Shown in pieces: positions 43,283-52,269 of a stretch of 64,000 nt of DNA. A program made the translations under genes and the position numbers. The notes under the pieces are model-generated. The model saw nothing but the letters and a program-made list of their open reading frames with translations. It made no database searches and was not told the origin of the DNA. Source of the stretch: Hungatella hathewayi (GTDB taxonomy: Bacteria; Bacillota; Clostridia; Lachnospirales; Lachnospiraceae); NCBI GenBank assembly GCA_025149285.1, contig CP102274.1, positions 2,309,501-2,373,500 of the forward strand. Direction: 5' to 3'. Numbering within the stretch: position 1 is the stretch's first letter; every line of letters begins with the position of its first letter.

Positions 43283-43314
43283 ACGGGAACATAGAGAGAA
43301 AGAAGTGAATAACA

Positions 43315-44133
43315 ATGGAAATGATTTATAAGTATCCGAGAACCCGCCATATTGAGGGCTCCAGAATCCAGGCGGGAGACGAGGATTTAAAAAATGTGAG
43401 ATTTGAAGAGATCCGGAATCGATTTGTCGTTTTGGAGGAAAAGGTGGATGGAGCCAACTGTGGAATCAGTTTTTCTGATCAGGGAAAACTGATGCTTCAG
43501 AGCAGAGGCCATTTTTTAAACGGCGGCTACGGTGAGCGTCAGTTCGATTTATTCAAAACGTGGGCCGGCTGCTTTCAGACGGAATTATATGAGATGCTGG
43601 GGAAACGCTACGTCATGTATGGAGAATGGCTGTATGCCAAGCATACGGTATACTATGACCGGCTTACTCATTACTTCATGGAGTTTGATATCTATGATAA
43701 AGAGAACGGGGTGTATCTAAGCACTGCGGCCAGAAGAAAGCTGTTGAGGCAGTGTCCCTTTGTGGAATCGGTTCTCGTATTGTATGAGGGCCGTCTGGAT
43801 TCCCTGAATCAACTGGTCTCTTATTTGGGCAGATCGCATTTCAAATCGGACCGGTATGAGGAATCTCTGAGGGAGCAGTGCGAAGAACAGGGGCAGAACT
43901 GGGATCTGGTGAAACGGCAGACGGATAGGTCCGACCTGATGGAAGGAATCTATATTAAGGTCGAAGAGGACGATATGGTAACGGACCGGTTTAAATATGT
44001 GAGAAGTACATTCTTAAATACGATTCTCGATTCTGAGACTCATTGGCTGAACCGCCCCGTGATTCCCAACAGGCTGGCACCGGGAATCCATTTGTTTGAA
44101 AATCCGGCTGGCAGAGGGGAGAGTGGTCTCTGA
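43315..44133 (+). CDS. Rnl2-type RNA ligase
   Basis: 272 residues of the nucleotidyltransferase ligase fold. Motif I KVDGAN holds Lys43, which takes the AMP. Motif III is MYGEWLYA (101-108), motif IV EGIYIKV (210-216), motif V FKYVR (226-230). Such enzymes join 3'-OH and 5'-phosphate RNA ends. There is no OB or C-terminal DNA-ligase domain, so RNA repair is more likely than DNA joining. The kinase/HD protein gene overlaps its stop (TGATG) and would prepare the ends. Leader holds a structured RNA. No clear strong ribosome binding site; GAAAGAAGTG precedes the ATG region. Confidence 0.9.
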   Translation: MEMIYKYPRTRHIEGSRIQAGDEDLKNVRFEEIRNRFVVLEEKVDGANCGISFSDQGKLMLQSRGHFLNGGYGERQFDLFKTWAGCFQTELYEMLGKRYVMYGEWLYAKHTVYYDRLTHYFMEFDIYDKENGVYLSTAARRKLLRQCPFVESVLVLYEGRLDSLNQLVSYLGRSHFKSDRYEESLREQCEEQGQNWDLVKRQTDRSDLMEGIYIKVEEDDMVTDRFKYVRSTFLNTILDSETHWLNRPVIPNRLAPGIHLFENPAGRGESGL

Positions 44134-45272
44134 TGGAAAAGCTGGAGGATTTCCTGGAACGAAAGGGGTATGAATGGGAAGCGCTGCTGCCGGAATTTCC
44201 CGGACTTATGGCACTGGATGAGACAGCGCAGGATCCGGAATACCACGGTGAGGGCAGTGTACTGGAGCATACAAAAAGAGTCTGCCGGGCCGTGGTTTCG
44301 GGAACAGAGTGGAAAAACTTAAATAAACGGGACAGAGCGGTGCTCTATATGGCAGCCATGTACCATGACATCGGCAAGAAGAGCAGGACCATGCAGGATC
44401 CTTCGGGAAGAATTATTTCCCCCGGTCACGCGATTGCGGGGGCGAAGGCATTTCGGGAGGTCTGTTACCGGGAACTGGAGGGAGGGTTTCAGATTCCGTT
44501 TTCCATGCGGGAAGAGACCGCGTGGCTGATCCGTTACCATGGTCTGCCGCTTCTGTTTATGGAAAAGGCTGAACCCTCTTATGATCTGATACGGGCGGCG
44601 GAAAGCGTTTCCCTGCCGCTTCTGTATCAGCTCGGAAGGTCTGATGTACAGGGACGGGTGTGTTCTGATCAGAAGAATGCGCTGGAAACCACGGAGTACT
44701 TTAAAACGTATGCAGGAGAACTGGGGTGTTACGGAAAGAAGATTTCTTTTGCCAACGAGTACACGCGTTTTTCCTATTTTGAGAAAAGAGATTTATGGTA
44801 CGGAGACAGGCTTTATGACGCATCGGAATTCGATGTCTATGTGATGGCGGGCCTTCCGCTGGCGGGAAAGGATACGTACATAAGTGAAGAACTGGCAGGC
44901 TTTCCTGTAGTTTCACTTGACGATATCCGGGCTGAAATGGGGATCCGGCCGGATGAGCCGTCAGGGCCGGTGGCAGCGGAAGCCAGGGAGCGGGCGAAGG
45001 CGTATTTGCGAGCCAAGACTTCCTTTGTCTGGAATGCTACGAATCTGATTCTGGATAACCGGCAGAAGGTATGCAGGATGTGCGCGGCCTATGGCGCCAG
45101 GGTGAATCTTAAGTATCTGGAAATGCCCTATGCAGAAATTCTGAAACGGAATATGATTCGGGACAGGAGCGTGCCGGTCGATGTAATTAACCGCATGATC
45201 CACAAGATGGACATGGCAGAGTGTGTGGAAGCGTACCGCACGAATTATCTGGCAGGTGGTACGCAGCGGTAA
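44133..45272 (+). CDS. HD-domain plus polynucleotide-kinase protein
   Basis: 379 residues. The N-terminal HD domain (about 40-175) has LEHTKRV (His46) and YHDIGKKS (His78-Asp79) and is predicted to be a metal-dependent phosphatase/phosphodiesterase. The C-terminal P-loop kinase (about 233-379) has GLPLAGKDTY as Walker A and VSLDDIRAEMG at the position of the T4 Pnk acceptor-site Asp. Together they could remove 2',3'-cyclic or 3' phosphates and add a 5' phosphate, leaving ends for the adjacent RNA ligase. The assignment of the HD domain to end healing is inference. Overlaps the ligase gene by 1 nt. Confidence 0.88.
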   Translation: MEKLEDFLERKGYEWEALLPEFPGLMALDETAQDPEYHGEGSVLEHTKRVCRAVVSGTEWKNLNKRDRAVLYMAAMYHDIGKKSRTMQDPSGRIISPGHAIAGAKAFREVCYRELEGGFQIPFSMREETAWLIRYHGLPLLFMEKAEPSYDLIRAAESVSLPLLYQLGRSDVQGRVCSDQKNALETTEYFKTYAGELGCYGKKISFANEYTRFSYFEKRDLWYGDRLYDASEFDVYVMAGLPLAGKDTYISEELAGFPVVSLDDIRAEMGIRPDEPSGPVAAEARERAKAYLRAKTSFVWNATNLILDNRQKVCRMCAAYGARVNLKYLEMPYAEILKRNMIRDRSVPVDVINRMIHKMDMAECVEAYRTNYLAGGTQR

Positions 45273-45288
45273 ACAGGAGGAGAATGTT

Positions 45289-45597
45289 ATGGTTTTTTAT
45301 ATCAATAAGCAGGCGGTGGAGATCAAGACGCGGTTCGAAAATGCGCCGCTCACTTCACCCAATGAGGCATGTGCGGCAATCGGCATGCTCTGCAAATTAT
45401 ATGGTCTGCCGATTCCGGAAAAACGGGAGATGGTCAGCGAGATGAAAGCCGATTTAAACGCCGCTTTGAAAGGACGTCAGGCTCCATCGAAATTTGCGGA
45501 GAAGATAATCAGTCTGCTGGATGGATATTTTAAGGATGATCCGGTGACGGATGAAATCTATGAATTGTTGAAATACAGTTACGAAGAACAGAAATAG
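45289..45597 (+). CDS. Small unknown protein in the RNA-repair cassette
   Basis: 102 residues, mostly helical and charged (VFYINKQAVEIKTRFENA; SKFAEKIISLLDGYF). No domain recognised. It starts 17 nt after the kinase gene with AGGAGGAGAATGTT as ribosome binding site and ends at a terminator, so it belongs to the same operon and may be an accessory or RNA-binding factor. Confidence 0.7.
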   Translation: MVFYINKQAVEIKTRFENAPLTSPNEACAAIGMLCKLYGLPIPEKREMVSEMKADLNAALKGRQAPSKFAEKIISLLDGYFKDDPVTDEIYELLKYSYEEQK

Positions 45598-45608
45598 GGA
45601 TTCGAAAA

Positions 45609-45648
45609 ATATGCGCATAGAGTTTACAAGACTCTGGCGCATATTTTT
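45609..45648 (+). terminator. Terminator of the RNA-repair cassette
   Basis: ATATGCGC...AGAGT (45609-45623) pairs with ACTCT...GCGCATAT (45631-45644), about 13 bp with a small internal bulge, 7-nt loop and six T. Confidence 0.88.
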
Positions 45649-45690
45649 TAGGATTATGCACTATGACTCATCTGTGCACATAAGAAAGAA

Positions 45691-45718
45691 TTGAAATAAA
45701 TGACAGATACGGTAAAAT
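45691..45718 (+). promoter_or_regulatory. Promoter of the second LacI-family gene
   Basis: TTGAAA (45691-45696), 16-nt spacer, TAAAAT (45713-45718), 25 nt before the regulator start. No copy of the TGAAACGTTTCA operator is seen here, so this regulator has another target site. Confidence 0.65.
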
Positions 45719-45743
45719 AGGGAGTGAGGAGGGAGATGATTCC

Positions 45744-46784
45744 GTGATCACGAGAGAAGATGTGGCGAAAAGGGCAGGAGTATCAGTCAGCGCAGTATCC
45801 AGGGCCATGAATCACAGGGGATACGTTGCAAAGGATAAGAAAGAAGCGATTTACAAGGCGGTGGAGGAACTGGGATACAGGCCGAATCCACTCAGTCATT
45901 CTTTGAAAAACAGACAGACGTATCAGTTATGCTTTTTTGGAGCCGATATTTACAATTCCTTTTATATGGAACTTTTTAATTATATGTCCGATTATGCCGC
46001 GGAGCGGGGGTATACGATGTTCCTTTTTTCTGAATTTAACGAGGAGCGGGTTAAGACCATGCTGATGGATGGCATGATTGTGGAGAATGATACTGTGGCG
46101 GAGAAGGTGCAGGCACTTCTTGGGGAACAGTTTTTTATGCCCATCGTAACCGCCTCCTATGGTTCCCCCATTGTCAGTCTGAAACGGATTCCGTATGTGG
46201 ATGTGGATACACACGATGCAGTGGAGATCGGGCTGGCATATTTAAAAAAGATGGGACATAAAAAAACAGCCTTTGCAACTCCTTACGATTTTTTTGGAGA
46301 CAGCAGGGTCAATCCAAGGCATGTGGCCTTTGGAAATCAGATGAGGCCGGTTTATGGAAAAAGGTTAAAAGATTATGTGATCGATAATACCGGAAAAGCG
46401 CGTCTGCCCTTTGCCAGAGAAAATTTCTTTGAGGAGGGGATGAACTGTGCAGACCAGTTTCTGGCCCGTAATTGTGACGCTACAGCCGTCATCTGCTTTA
46501 ACGATGAGTTTGCGCTGGGGATGATCCGGCGTTTTGAACAGATGGGCATCCGGATTCCCGATGATCTCTCAATTCTTGGTATCGACGGAATTGAGAACAG
46601 AAAGTATGTGACGCCCTTTCTCTCTTCCGTATCCCTCAACATCAAAGAACAGGCAGAGTGCTGTGTCAGCACGCTTCTGGACATGATTGAGGGACGGAGA
46701 GTAACCTTTTTTAACTCCCTTAAGCCGTATCTGGTTGAGGGGAATTCTGTAAGAGACCTGAGCATGGAAACCATCAAACGATAA
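45744..46784 (+). CDS. LacI-family regulator of the GH42 gene
   Basis: 346 residues: HTH (ITREDVAKRAGVSVSAVSRA) and an effector domain with ENFFEEGMNCADQF and AVICFNDEFALGMIRR. It is 20 nt upstream of the beta-galactosidase gene and probably controls it in response to galactosides. Start is GTG 45744, 9 nt after GGAGGGA. Confidence 0.93.
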   Translation: MITREDVAKRAGVSVSAVSRAMNHRGYVAKDKKEAIYKAVEELGYRPNPLSHSLKNRQTYQLCFFGADIYNSFYMELFNYMSDYAAERGYTMFLFSEFNEERVKTMLMDGMIVENDTVAEKVQALLGEQFFMPIVTASYGSPIVSLKRIPYVDVDTHDAVEIGLAYLKKMGHKKTAFATPYDFFGDSRVNPRHVAFGNQMRPVYGKRLKDYVIDNTGKARLPFARENFFEEGMNCADQFLARNCDATAVICFNDEFALGMIRRFEQMGIRIPDDLSILGIDGIENRKYVTPFLSSVSLNIKEQAECCVSTLLDMIEGRRVTFFNSLKPYLVEGNSVRDLSMETIKR

Positions 46785-46804
46785 CAATACAAGGAGGGGA
46801 GACG

Positions 46805-48790
46805 ATGGGGATTCATTTTGGAGTTGACTATTATCCGGAACACTGGCCGAGAGAACGGTGGGAAACCGATGCCAGACTTATGAAGGAGATGGGACTGTCA
46901 GTCGTTCGTATGGCTGAATTTTCCTGGCACAAGCTGGAACCTCAGGAGGGCAGGTATGACTTTTCCTGGCTGGATGATGCCATTGCTTTGCTGGGAAGCT
47001 GCGGCATACGGACGATTGTAGGAACGCCTACGGCAGCGCCGCCTGCCTGGATGGCAAACCGGTATCCTGAGATTCTTCCGGTGGACCGGGAGGGAAGAAC
47101 GAGAGGATTTGGGGGAAGGCACCATGACTGTCAGTCAAATCCGGTTTACCGGGAATTTGTACGGAAAATTGTAACTGCCATGGCCATCCATTATAAAGAT
47201 AATCCCAATGTCATCGGATGGCAGCCGGATAATGAGCTGGGAAACAGCCATCACGATTTATGTATGTGCAGCAGCTGCAGAAAGAGCTTCCAGGGGTGGC
47301 TGGAAAAGAAATATGGCACTGTGGACCGCCTGAATGAAGCCTGGGGGACTGCATTCTGGAGTCAGGAATATAATGAATTTTCAGAGGTTTTTACTCCGAA
47401 GATTACGGTGACAGGTGAGAATCCATCTGCGATGCTGGACTGGAAATGCTTCTGTTCCGACCTGATTGTGGATTTTATGAAGGAACAGACGGAGATAATC
47501 CGCAGATACTGCCCGAATCATTTTATCACCCACAATTATATGGGATTTGCCGATAAGGTGAACTATTATGATCTGGGAAAACAGCTGGACTTTGTCAGCC
47601 ACGATCAGTATCCGGGTGGATTTTTCGCCGACGCTTCCCATGAACGGGGAGATATGACTGCCTCTGCGCTCGATGTGGTCAGGAGTTTTAAGAAGCAGAA
47701 TTTCTGGATTATGGAGCAGCAGTCCGGAATTACCGGCTGGGAAGTGATGGGACGGGCTCCGGCTCAGGGACAGCTTTCCATGTGGTCGCTTCAGTCGGTG
47801 GCTCACGGAGCCGACGCAGTAGTCTATTTCCGCTGGAGAGTCTGCGCCATGGGAACGGAGCAGTTCTGGCACGGAATTCTGCCTCACAGCGGAAATCCCG
47901 GCAGCAGATATCACGAATTAAAGGAAATGATCCGGAATGTATCGCCGCTGATGGAGAGGCTGGAAGGCTCCATGCCCGTTCCGGAGGTTGGCATCGTATA
48001 CTCGTTTCGCCAGAATTATGCCCTTCAGATTCAGCCGCAGAATCGTGCGATGTCGTACATTGAACAGATTCAGGAGTACTACAGGGCTTTTTACGAAAGG
48101 CAGATTCCGGTCGATTTTGTACCGGAAGACGGAGACTTCGGGAACTATAAGCTTCTGGCTGCGCCGCTCCAGTATTTAATGAATCCGGAACTGGAGGAAC
48201 GCTATTTTAACTACGTGAGGAATGGCGGTCATCTGATTCTTACCATGAGAACCGGGGTCAAGAACGATACCAATCTCTGTATGACAGATCGGGAACTTCC
48301 TGGGCGTCTGTCTGAACTGACCGGCTCTGAGGTTCTGGATTACGACTGCCTGAGAGATGTAAAAGTACCGGTGATCTGTCAAAATACAGAGTATACGGCC
48401 CGTAACTGGTGTGATCTGATGCGGGTGAGAGAGGGTGTGGAGGTTCTGGCAGTCTACGCCGGTGAATTCTACGCGGGAGAGCCCTGTGTGACGAGGAACA
48501 ATTACGGAAAGGGCTGCTGCTATTACGTTGGAACGGAACCTGATCAGGCTCTGATGGCCGCCCTGGTCGGCTGTATGGCTGATGCGGCAGGGATCACGGA
48601 ACTGGGAAGTGCAGAGGAGGGGGTAGAGCTTGCCGCCAGAGAGAAGGATGGGAAGAGGTGGCTTTTTGCCATAAATCATACGGCAGGGGAGAGAACCTAC
48701 ACGGTGGATTCAGCCTACCGGATGATCTACGGCGGGGAAGCAGGAACGCTGAAGGGGTATGAAGTGCAGATTCTAGAAAAAAATGTCTGA
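46805..48790 (+). CDS. GH42 beta-galactosidase
   Basis: 661 residues, normal length. Family 42 hydrolase: opening VDYYPEHWPRERW; acid/base Glu in WQPDNELGNSHHD; the zinc cysteine cluster CMCSSCRKSFQGWL; nucleophile Glu in NFWIMEQQSGITGW; then the trimerisation domain and a short beta-domain. No signal peptide, so it works in the cytosol on imported galactosides. AAGGAGGGGAGACG precedes the ATG. Co-transcribed with the LacI gene. Confidence 0.96.
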   Translation: MGIHFGVDYYPEHWPRERWETDARLMKEMGLSVVRMAEFSWHKLEPQEGRYDFSWLDDAIALLGSCGIRTIVGTPTAAPPAWMANRYPEILPVDREGRTRGFGGRHHDCQSNPVYREFVRKIVTAMAIHYKDNPNVIGWQPDNELGNSHHDLCMCSSCRKSFQGWLEKKYGTVDRLNEAWGTAFWSQEYNEFSEVFTPKITVTGENPSAMLDWKCFCSDLIVDFMKEQTEIIRRYCPNHFITHNYMGFADKVNYYDLGKQLDFVSHDQYPGGFFADASHERGDMTASALDVVRSFKKQNFWIMEQQSGITGWEVMGRAPAQGQLSMWSLQSVAHGADAVVYFRWRVCAMGTEQFWHGILPHSGNPGSRYHELKEMIRNVSPLMERLEGSMPVPEVGIVYSFRQNYALQIQPQNRAMSYIEQIQEYYRAFYERQIPVDFVPEDGDFGNYKLLAAPLQYLMNPELEERYFNYVRNGGHLILTMRTGVKNDTNLCMTDRELPGRLSELTGSEVLDYDCLRDVKVPVICQNTEYTARNWCDLMRVREGVEVLAVYAGEFYAGEPCVTRNNYGKGCCYYVGTEPDQALMAALVGCMADAAGITELGSAEEGVELAAREKDGKRWLFAINHTAGERTYTVDSAYRMIYGGEAGTLKGYEVQILEKNV

Positions 48791-48809
48791 GGTATACCGG
48801 ATGAAACGG

Positions 48810-48852
48810 AAAGATGCTGAAAACCTGATTAATACAGGTTTTCAGCATCTTT
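48810..48852. terminator. Bidirectional terminator between GH42 and tRNA-Val
   Basis: AAAGATGCTGAAAACCTG (48810-48827) pairs with CAGGTTTTCAGCATCTTT (48835-48852), an 18-bp perfect stem with 7-nt loop. It ends the GH42 transcript on the plus strand and the tRNA transcript on the minus strand. Confidence 0.92.
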
Positions 48853-48860
48853 CTTGATCA

Positions 48861-48933
48861 TGGAGATGACAGGGCTCGAACCTGCGACTTCTTGCGTGTG
48901 ATGCAAGCGCTCTCCCAGCTGAGCTACACCTCC
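48861..48933 (-). tRNA. tRNA-Val (anticodon CAC)
   Basis: 73 nt forming a full cloverleaf: acceptor GGAGGTG/CATCTCC (one G-U), D arm GCTC/GAGC, anticodon stem CTTGC/GCAAG with loop ATCACAC (U33, anticodon CAC, reads GUG), 5-nt variable region, T arm GCAGG/CCTGT with loop TTCGAGC. CCA is not encoded. It is a single tRNA gene followed by an 18-bp terminator. Confidence 0.95.
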
Positions 48934-49062
48934 ATAACAGTTATTTTACCACGTTGGCAGAAAAATGCAAGAAAAATTATTCGAATTTTTGAATTTGTTT
49001 GTGTTTTGATGAACAGAAAAAAGCAGCGATTGGATGAATCAACCGCTGCTTTTTATAGTGGG

Positions 49063-49674
49063 TTACTTCTTTACAAACTGTTTGTCGAATTCCGGATTGA
49101 AATAATAGAAGTTCTTCGCATCCAGATTGGACTTTATTTTCTCCAGCGCCTCGCCGAATCTCTGAAAATGAACGACTTCACGTTCACGCAGGAACTTGAG
49201 CGGTTCTCTGACTTCCGGGTTGTCGATGATGCGGATTAAGTTGTCGTAGGTGGTTCTGGCCTTCTGCTCGGCCGCTAAGTCTTCCGTTAAGTCGGTGATG
49301 GCGTCGCCCTTGGACTGGAACTCACAGGCGTTAAACGGGACGCCTGCCGCGGCGGTGGGCCACAGAGCCGTGGTGTGATCGACGTAGTAGGCGTCAAAGC
49401 CGGCAGTTTTTGCCTGCTCCGTGGTTAAATTCTTTGTCAGCTGGAAGACAATGGCGCAGATCATCTCTAAATGAGCCAGCTCTTCCGTACCAATATCGGT
49501 TAAAAGTCCGCCTACTTCCTTGCATGGCATGGAGTAACGCTGGGAAAGATATCTCATGGAAGCGGCCAGCTCTCCGTCAGGACCACCGAACTGGGTGATG
49601 ATGAGAGATGCCGTCTTCGGGCATGGAGTCGAAATTTTTACAGGAAACTGAAGTCGTTTTTCATAATTCCACAT
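49063..49674 (-). CDS. cotJC: Spore coat protein CotJC (manganese-catalase fold)
   Basis: 203 residues of the Mn-catalase-like ferritin family: MWNYEKRLQFPVKIS at the N-terminus, metal-ligand patterns DGELAASMRYLSQRY, GTEELAHLEMI and REREVVHFQRFGEAL. Assembled in the spore coat, possibly protecting from peroxide. The start at 49674 overlaps the cotJB stop (TAATG) and follows AAGGAGGTACTGTCT. Third gene of the operon. Confidence 0.94.
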   Translation of the reverse strand: MWNYEKRLQFPVKISTPCPKTASLIITQFGGPDGELAASMRYLSQRYSMPCKEVGGLLTDIGTEELAHLEMICAIVFQLTKNLTTEQAKTAGFDAYYVDHTTALWPTAAAGVPFNACEFQSKGDAITDLTEDLAAEQKARTTYDNLIRIIDNPEVREPLKFLREREVVHFQRFGEALEKIKSNLDAKNFYYFNPEFDKQFVKK

Positions 49675-49970
49675 TAGACAGTACCTCCTTCCCACGGAAG
49701 CGGGCCGTCAGACCAGGTAAAATGCTTCTGTCCCGGATACTTCGTGTGGGTTTCTGATTTGTTGTTGGTATCGGGGCAGACACAGTCGACGGTCAGCGGT
49801 TCAAAGTTCTCCGCGTACGTCTGCATCAGCTGTTTCCTCTGCTTCATGGCGTCGCTGAAAGCCTTTAACGCATTGTCATCAAGTGGATGAGTATCGAGGA
49901 ACAGGGTCAGATCATTGACTGTGAAGCTGATTTCATTAATCTGTTTTAACATCGTTTCGCGGTCCGCCAT
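49674..49970 (-). CDS. cotJB: Spore coat protein CotJB
   Basis: 98 residues: helical N-terminus (MLKQINEISFTVNDLTLFLD) and a C-terminal tail with the family words YPGQKHFTWSDGPLPWEGG. It is needed with CotJC in the coat of spore formers. The start overlaps the cotJA stop (TAATG) and follows GGAGGTGG; the longer open frame is not used. Confidence 0.93.
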   Translation of the reverse strand: MADRETMLKQINEISFTVNDLTLFLDTHPLDDNALKAFSDAMKQRKQLMQTYAENFEPLTVDCVCPDTNNKSETHTKYPGQKHFTWSDGPLPWEGGTV

Positions 49971-50173
49971 TATTTGCCACCTCCAGTCACATAAAACGGT
50001 AAGTCGAGACAAGGGAAGATTGTTCCGTGCTGCAGAGCGGCAGCAGGCTCATACGGCTGTTCCCAGGGCTGCATCGGTACTGTCGCGATCGCCAGATTTA
50101 AAGCGGCGGCAGGTGTGCTTTTGTCACTGTCGGATTTTCCGCAGCCACATGAACTGTTTGAATTCAAATTCAT
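49970..50173 (-). CDS. cotJA: Spore coat associated protein CotJA
   Basis: 67 residues. The conserved core is LAIATVPMQPWEQPYEP followed by LQHGTIFPCLDLPFY, typical of CotJA. The N-terminus is rich in Ser/Cys/Gly. First gene of cotJABC, with AAGGAGTGTTCTT before the ATG. Expected to be made in the mother cell under sigma-E; I could not fix the promoter. Confidence 0.92.
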   Translation of the reverse strand: MNLNSNSSCGCGKSDSDKSTPAAALNLAIATVPMQPWEQPYEPAAALQHGTIFPCLDLPFYVTGGGK

Positions 50174-50343
50174 AAGAACACTCCTTTCATGTTGCGTTGT
50201 AAAGTTTCTTCTCTTCTAGTATCTGCCGTGCGGATAAAAATACGATGCAAAAAATATGCCAGAATAACCAATTGCCTTATTGTATAATGGGCCGGAATAA
50301 AATATAATAATAAATATCACTAGGATAACAGGAGATCAAAACA

Positions 50344-51264
50344 TTGAATGACAAGAAATTTGCAGTACTAATCGATTCGGATAATATTTCAGCAAAGTAC
50401 ATCAGCTATATTCTGGATGAAATGACGAAATACGGCGTCATTACATACAAAAGGATCTATGGAGACTGGACCAGCTCCCAGATGGGAAAATGGAAACAGG
50501 AGCTTCTGGAAAATTCCATTACGCCGATCCAGCAGTTTTCCAATACGGTGGGAAAGAACGCCACCGACTCTGCGCTGATTATCGATGCCATGGATTTGCT
50601 GTATACCGATAACGTAGATGGATTCTGTATTGTTTCGAGTGACAGTGATTTTACGAAGCTGGCCAGCCGGCTCCGGGAATCGGGGAAGGAAGTCATCGGC
50701 ATGGGAGAAGAGAAAACTCCGAAATCATTCCGCGCCGCCTGTACCGTGTTCACGAATTTAGAGATCCTGCTTGACCAGGATGAGGAGAGTGTAGGCGGCG
50801 GGACCGTCGGCCGGGAAGTGATTGAACAGGATATCGCTTCCATTATTCTGGAAAACGATGACAAAAACAAGGCGACAGGTCTGGGTGAGATCGGGAACCG
50901 TCTCGTCAAAAAGTACTCTGATTTTGATGTCAGAAGCTACGGATACAGCTCGCTGTCGAAGTTTCTCGAGGAGATGGACAGCTTTGAACTGAAAAAATCC
51001 AACAATGTGGTGACTGTTCGTATGAAGGACAACCGCACCAGAAAGCAGGAACTGGATGATTACGCCATAAAGCTGGTGAAAAACAGCGGAAAGAACGGTC
51101 TGGAGCTGGCAGCTCTGGGCAACGGCATGCACAGGAAATACGGAGATTTCAAGGTCAAGGATTACGGCTACTCCACATTTTCCAAATTTGTGCAGAGCAT
51201 CAGCCAGCTGGAGATCCGGGAAAATAAGATAAACAATAAAGTCGTCTTCATCAGACAGGCGTAG
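50344..51264 (+). CDS. NYN (PIN-like) RNase-fold protein with two OST-HTH/LOTUS domains
   Basis: 306 residues. The N-terminal NYN/LabA-like domain (about 1-140) keeps acidic positions in AVLIDSDNISAKY, DSALIIDAMDLLY and CIVSSDSDFTKLASRL. Two OST-HTH repeats follow (about 165-230 and 237-303), each with a similar ending: YSDFDVRSYGYSSLSKFL and YGDFKVKDYGYSTFSKFV. OST-HTH/LOTUS domains bind RNA (G-rich in eukaryotes), so a regulated RNA nuclease or RNA binder is likely. Start TTG 50344 with AGGAGAT upstream. Alone on its side of the cotJ promoter region. Confidence 0.9.
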   Translation: MNDKKFAVLIDSDNISAKYISYILDEMTKYGVITYKRIYGDWTSSQMGKWKQELLENSITPIQQFSNTVGKNATDSALIIDAMDLLYTDNVDGFCIVSSDSDFTKLASRLRESGKEVIGMGEEKTPKSFRAACTVFTNLEILLDQDEESVGGGTVGREVIEQDIASIILENDDKNKATGLGEIGNRLVKKYSDFDVRSYGYSSLSKFLEEMDSFELKKSNNVVTVRMKDNRTRKQELDDYAIKLVKNSGKNGLELAALGNGMHRKYGDFKVKDYGYSTFSKFVQSISQLEIRENKINNKVVFIRQA

Positions 51265-51288
51265 TACGAAAGGAAAGAGGGAATAACG

Positions 51289-52260
51289 ATGGTGCGTTAC
51301 AGCTTTGGTACCAGGCTGACCAGACTTTCCGACGAAGAAGGCAGGAACCGCGCCGGCACCTGTATTACAGTCATGACGCTGGAGGAATTCCGGGAGACGA
51401 AGGAATTGTACCTTCATCGGAAGGTTATGGTGCACTCGATGGAGAACATTCATTACTGTAAAGCGGAAGCGTACGGCGGCTGCACGATGGGGACCTTTAT
51501 GATCCCGAACAAGAAAGATTTATTGGGAGAGAAATTTTCCTTTGGTTTCTATGTGACTGATACAGAACTGATTCTGCTCGACGAAGGGGATATGATGACG
51601 GATATCCTCAGACGGATGGAGGACATTGCGTCGAAGGAAGGGTCTGGTCATGGCCACACGGGAGAGGAAACGGGAAAAGAGAAAGAGACGGCTGCCGCTC
51701 CGGCGGGATTTTTGATTCTGTTAATGGATTATCTGATCCGGAACGATGTGCTTTTCCTGCAGAAGTACGAGGAGAAGCTGGAGGACATGGAGGACGAGCT
51801 GCTGGATCACCAGCCGAAGAATTTCTATGAGACAGTGATTGTAAGCAGGAAGGAGCTGCTTGCTCTCCACACCTACTATGAACAGTTGATTTCTCTGGGA
51901 GAGGAACTGGAATCCAATGACAATCACCTGTTTTCCGAGGGGGAATGTACCGGCTTTGGCATGTTTGCCAGCAGGGCCAGCCGCCTGCACGATCATGTGG
52001 AGATGCTGCGGGAGTATGTGTTTCAGATTCGGGAGATGTATCAGTCCCAGATTGCCTCAAACCAGAACCAGATTATGAGCTGGCTGACGGTGGTGACCAC
52101 GATCTTTTTACCGCTCAGCCTGTTGGTGGGCTGGTACGGGATGAATTTTATCAATATGCCTGAGCTTCACTGGAAGTACGGATATGTGGGGATGATTCTC
52201 TTGAGCATCGCCATTGTGGCGGTGGAGATATGGTTTTTTAAGAAAAAGAAAATACTATAG
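51289..52260 (+). CDS. CorA-family divalent cation transporter
   Basis: 323 residues: cytosolic alpha/beta N-domain, long helical stalk (about 140-255) and two C-terminal helices. The pore signature is WYGMNF at the end of the first helix (canonical GMN kept). Mg2+ or similar ion uptake is likely. AAAGAGGGAATAACG precedes the ATG, 24 nt behind the NYN gene. The N-domain is shorter and less typical than in housekeeping CorA. Confidence 0.88.
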   Translation: MVRYSFGTRLTRLSDEEGRNRAGTCITVMTLEEFRETKELYLHRKVMVHSMENIHYCKAEAYGGCTMGTFMIPNKKDLLGEKFSFGFYVTDTELILLDEGDMMTDILRRMEDIASKEGSGHGHTGEETGKEKETAAAPAGFLILLMDYLIRNDVLFLQKYEEKLEDMEDELLDHQPKNFYETVIVSRKELLALHTYYEQLISLGEELESNDNHLFSEGECTGFGMFASRASRLHDHVEMLREYVFQIREMYQSQIASNQNQIMSWLTVVTTIFLPLSLLVGWYGMNFINMPELHWKYGYVGMILLSIAIVAVEIWFFKKKKIL

Positions 52261-52269
52261 GAGAAAACG

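Noticed and set aside
42967..43314. tRNA-like or T-box element before the RNA ligase gene
   Set aside because: No T-loop, no acceptor-stem pairing of tRNA size and no T-box AGGGTGGNACCGCG-type motif was found.
47381..47914. 177-codon open frame antisense to the GH42 gene
   Set aside because: A shadow frame within a conserved enzyme gene.
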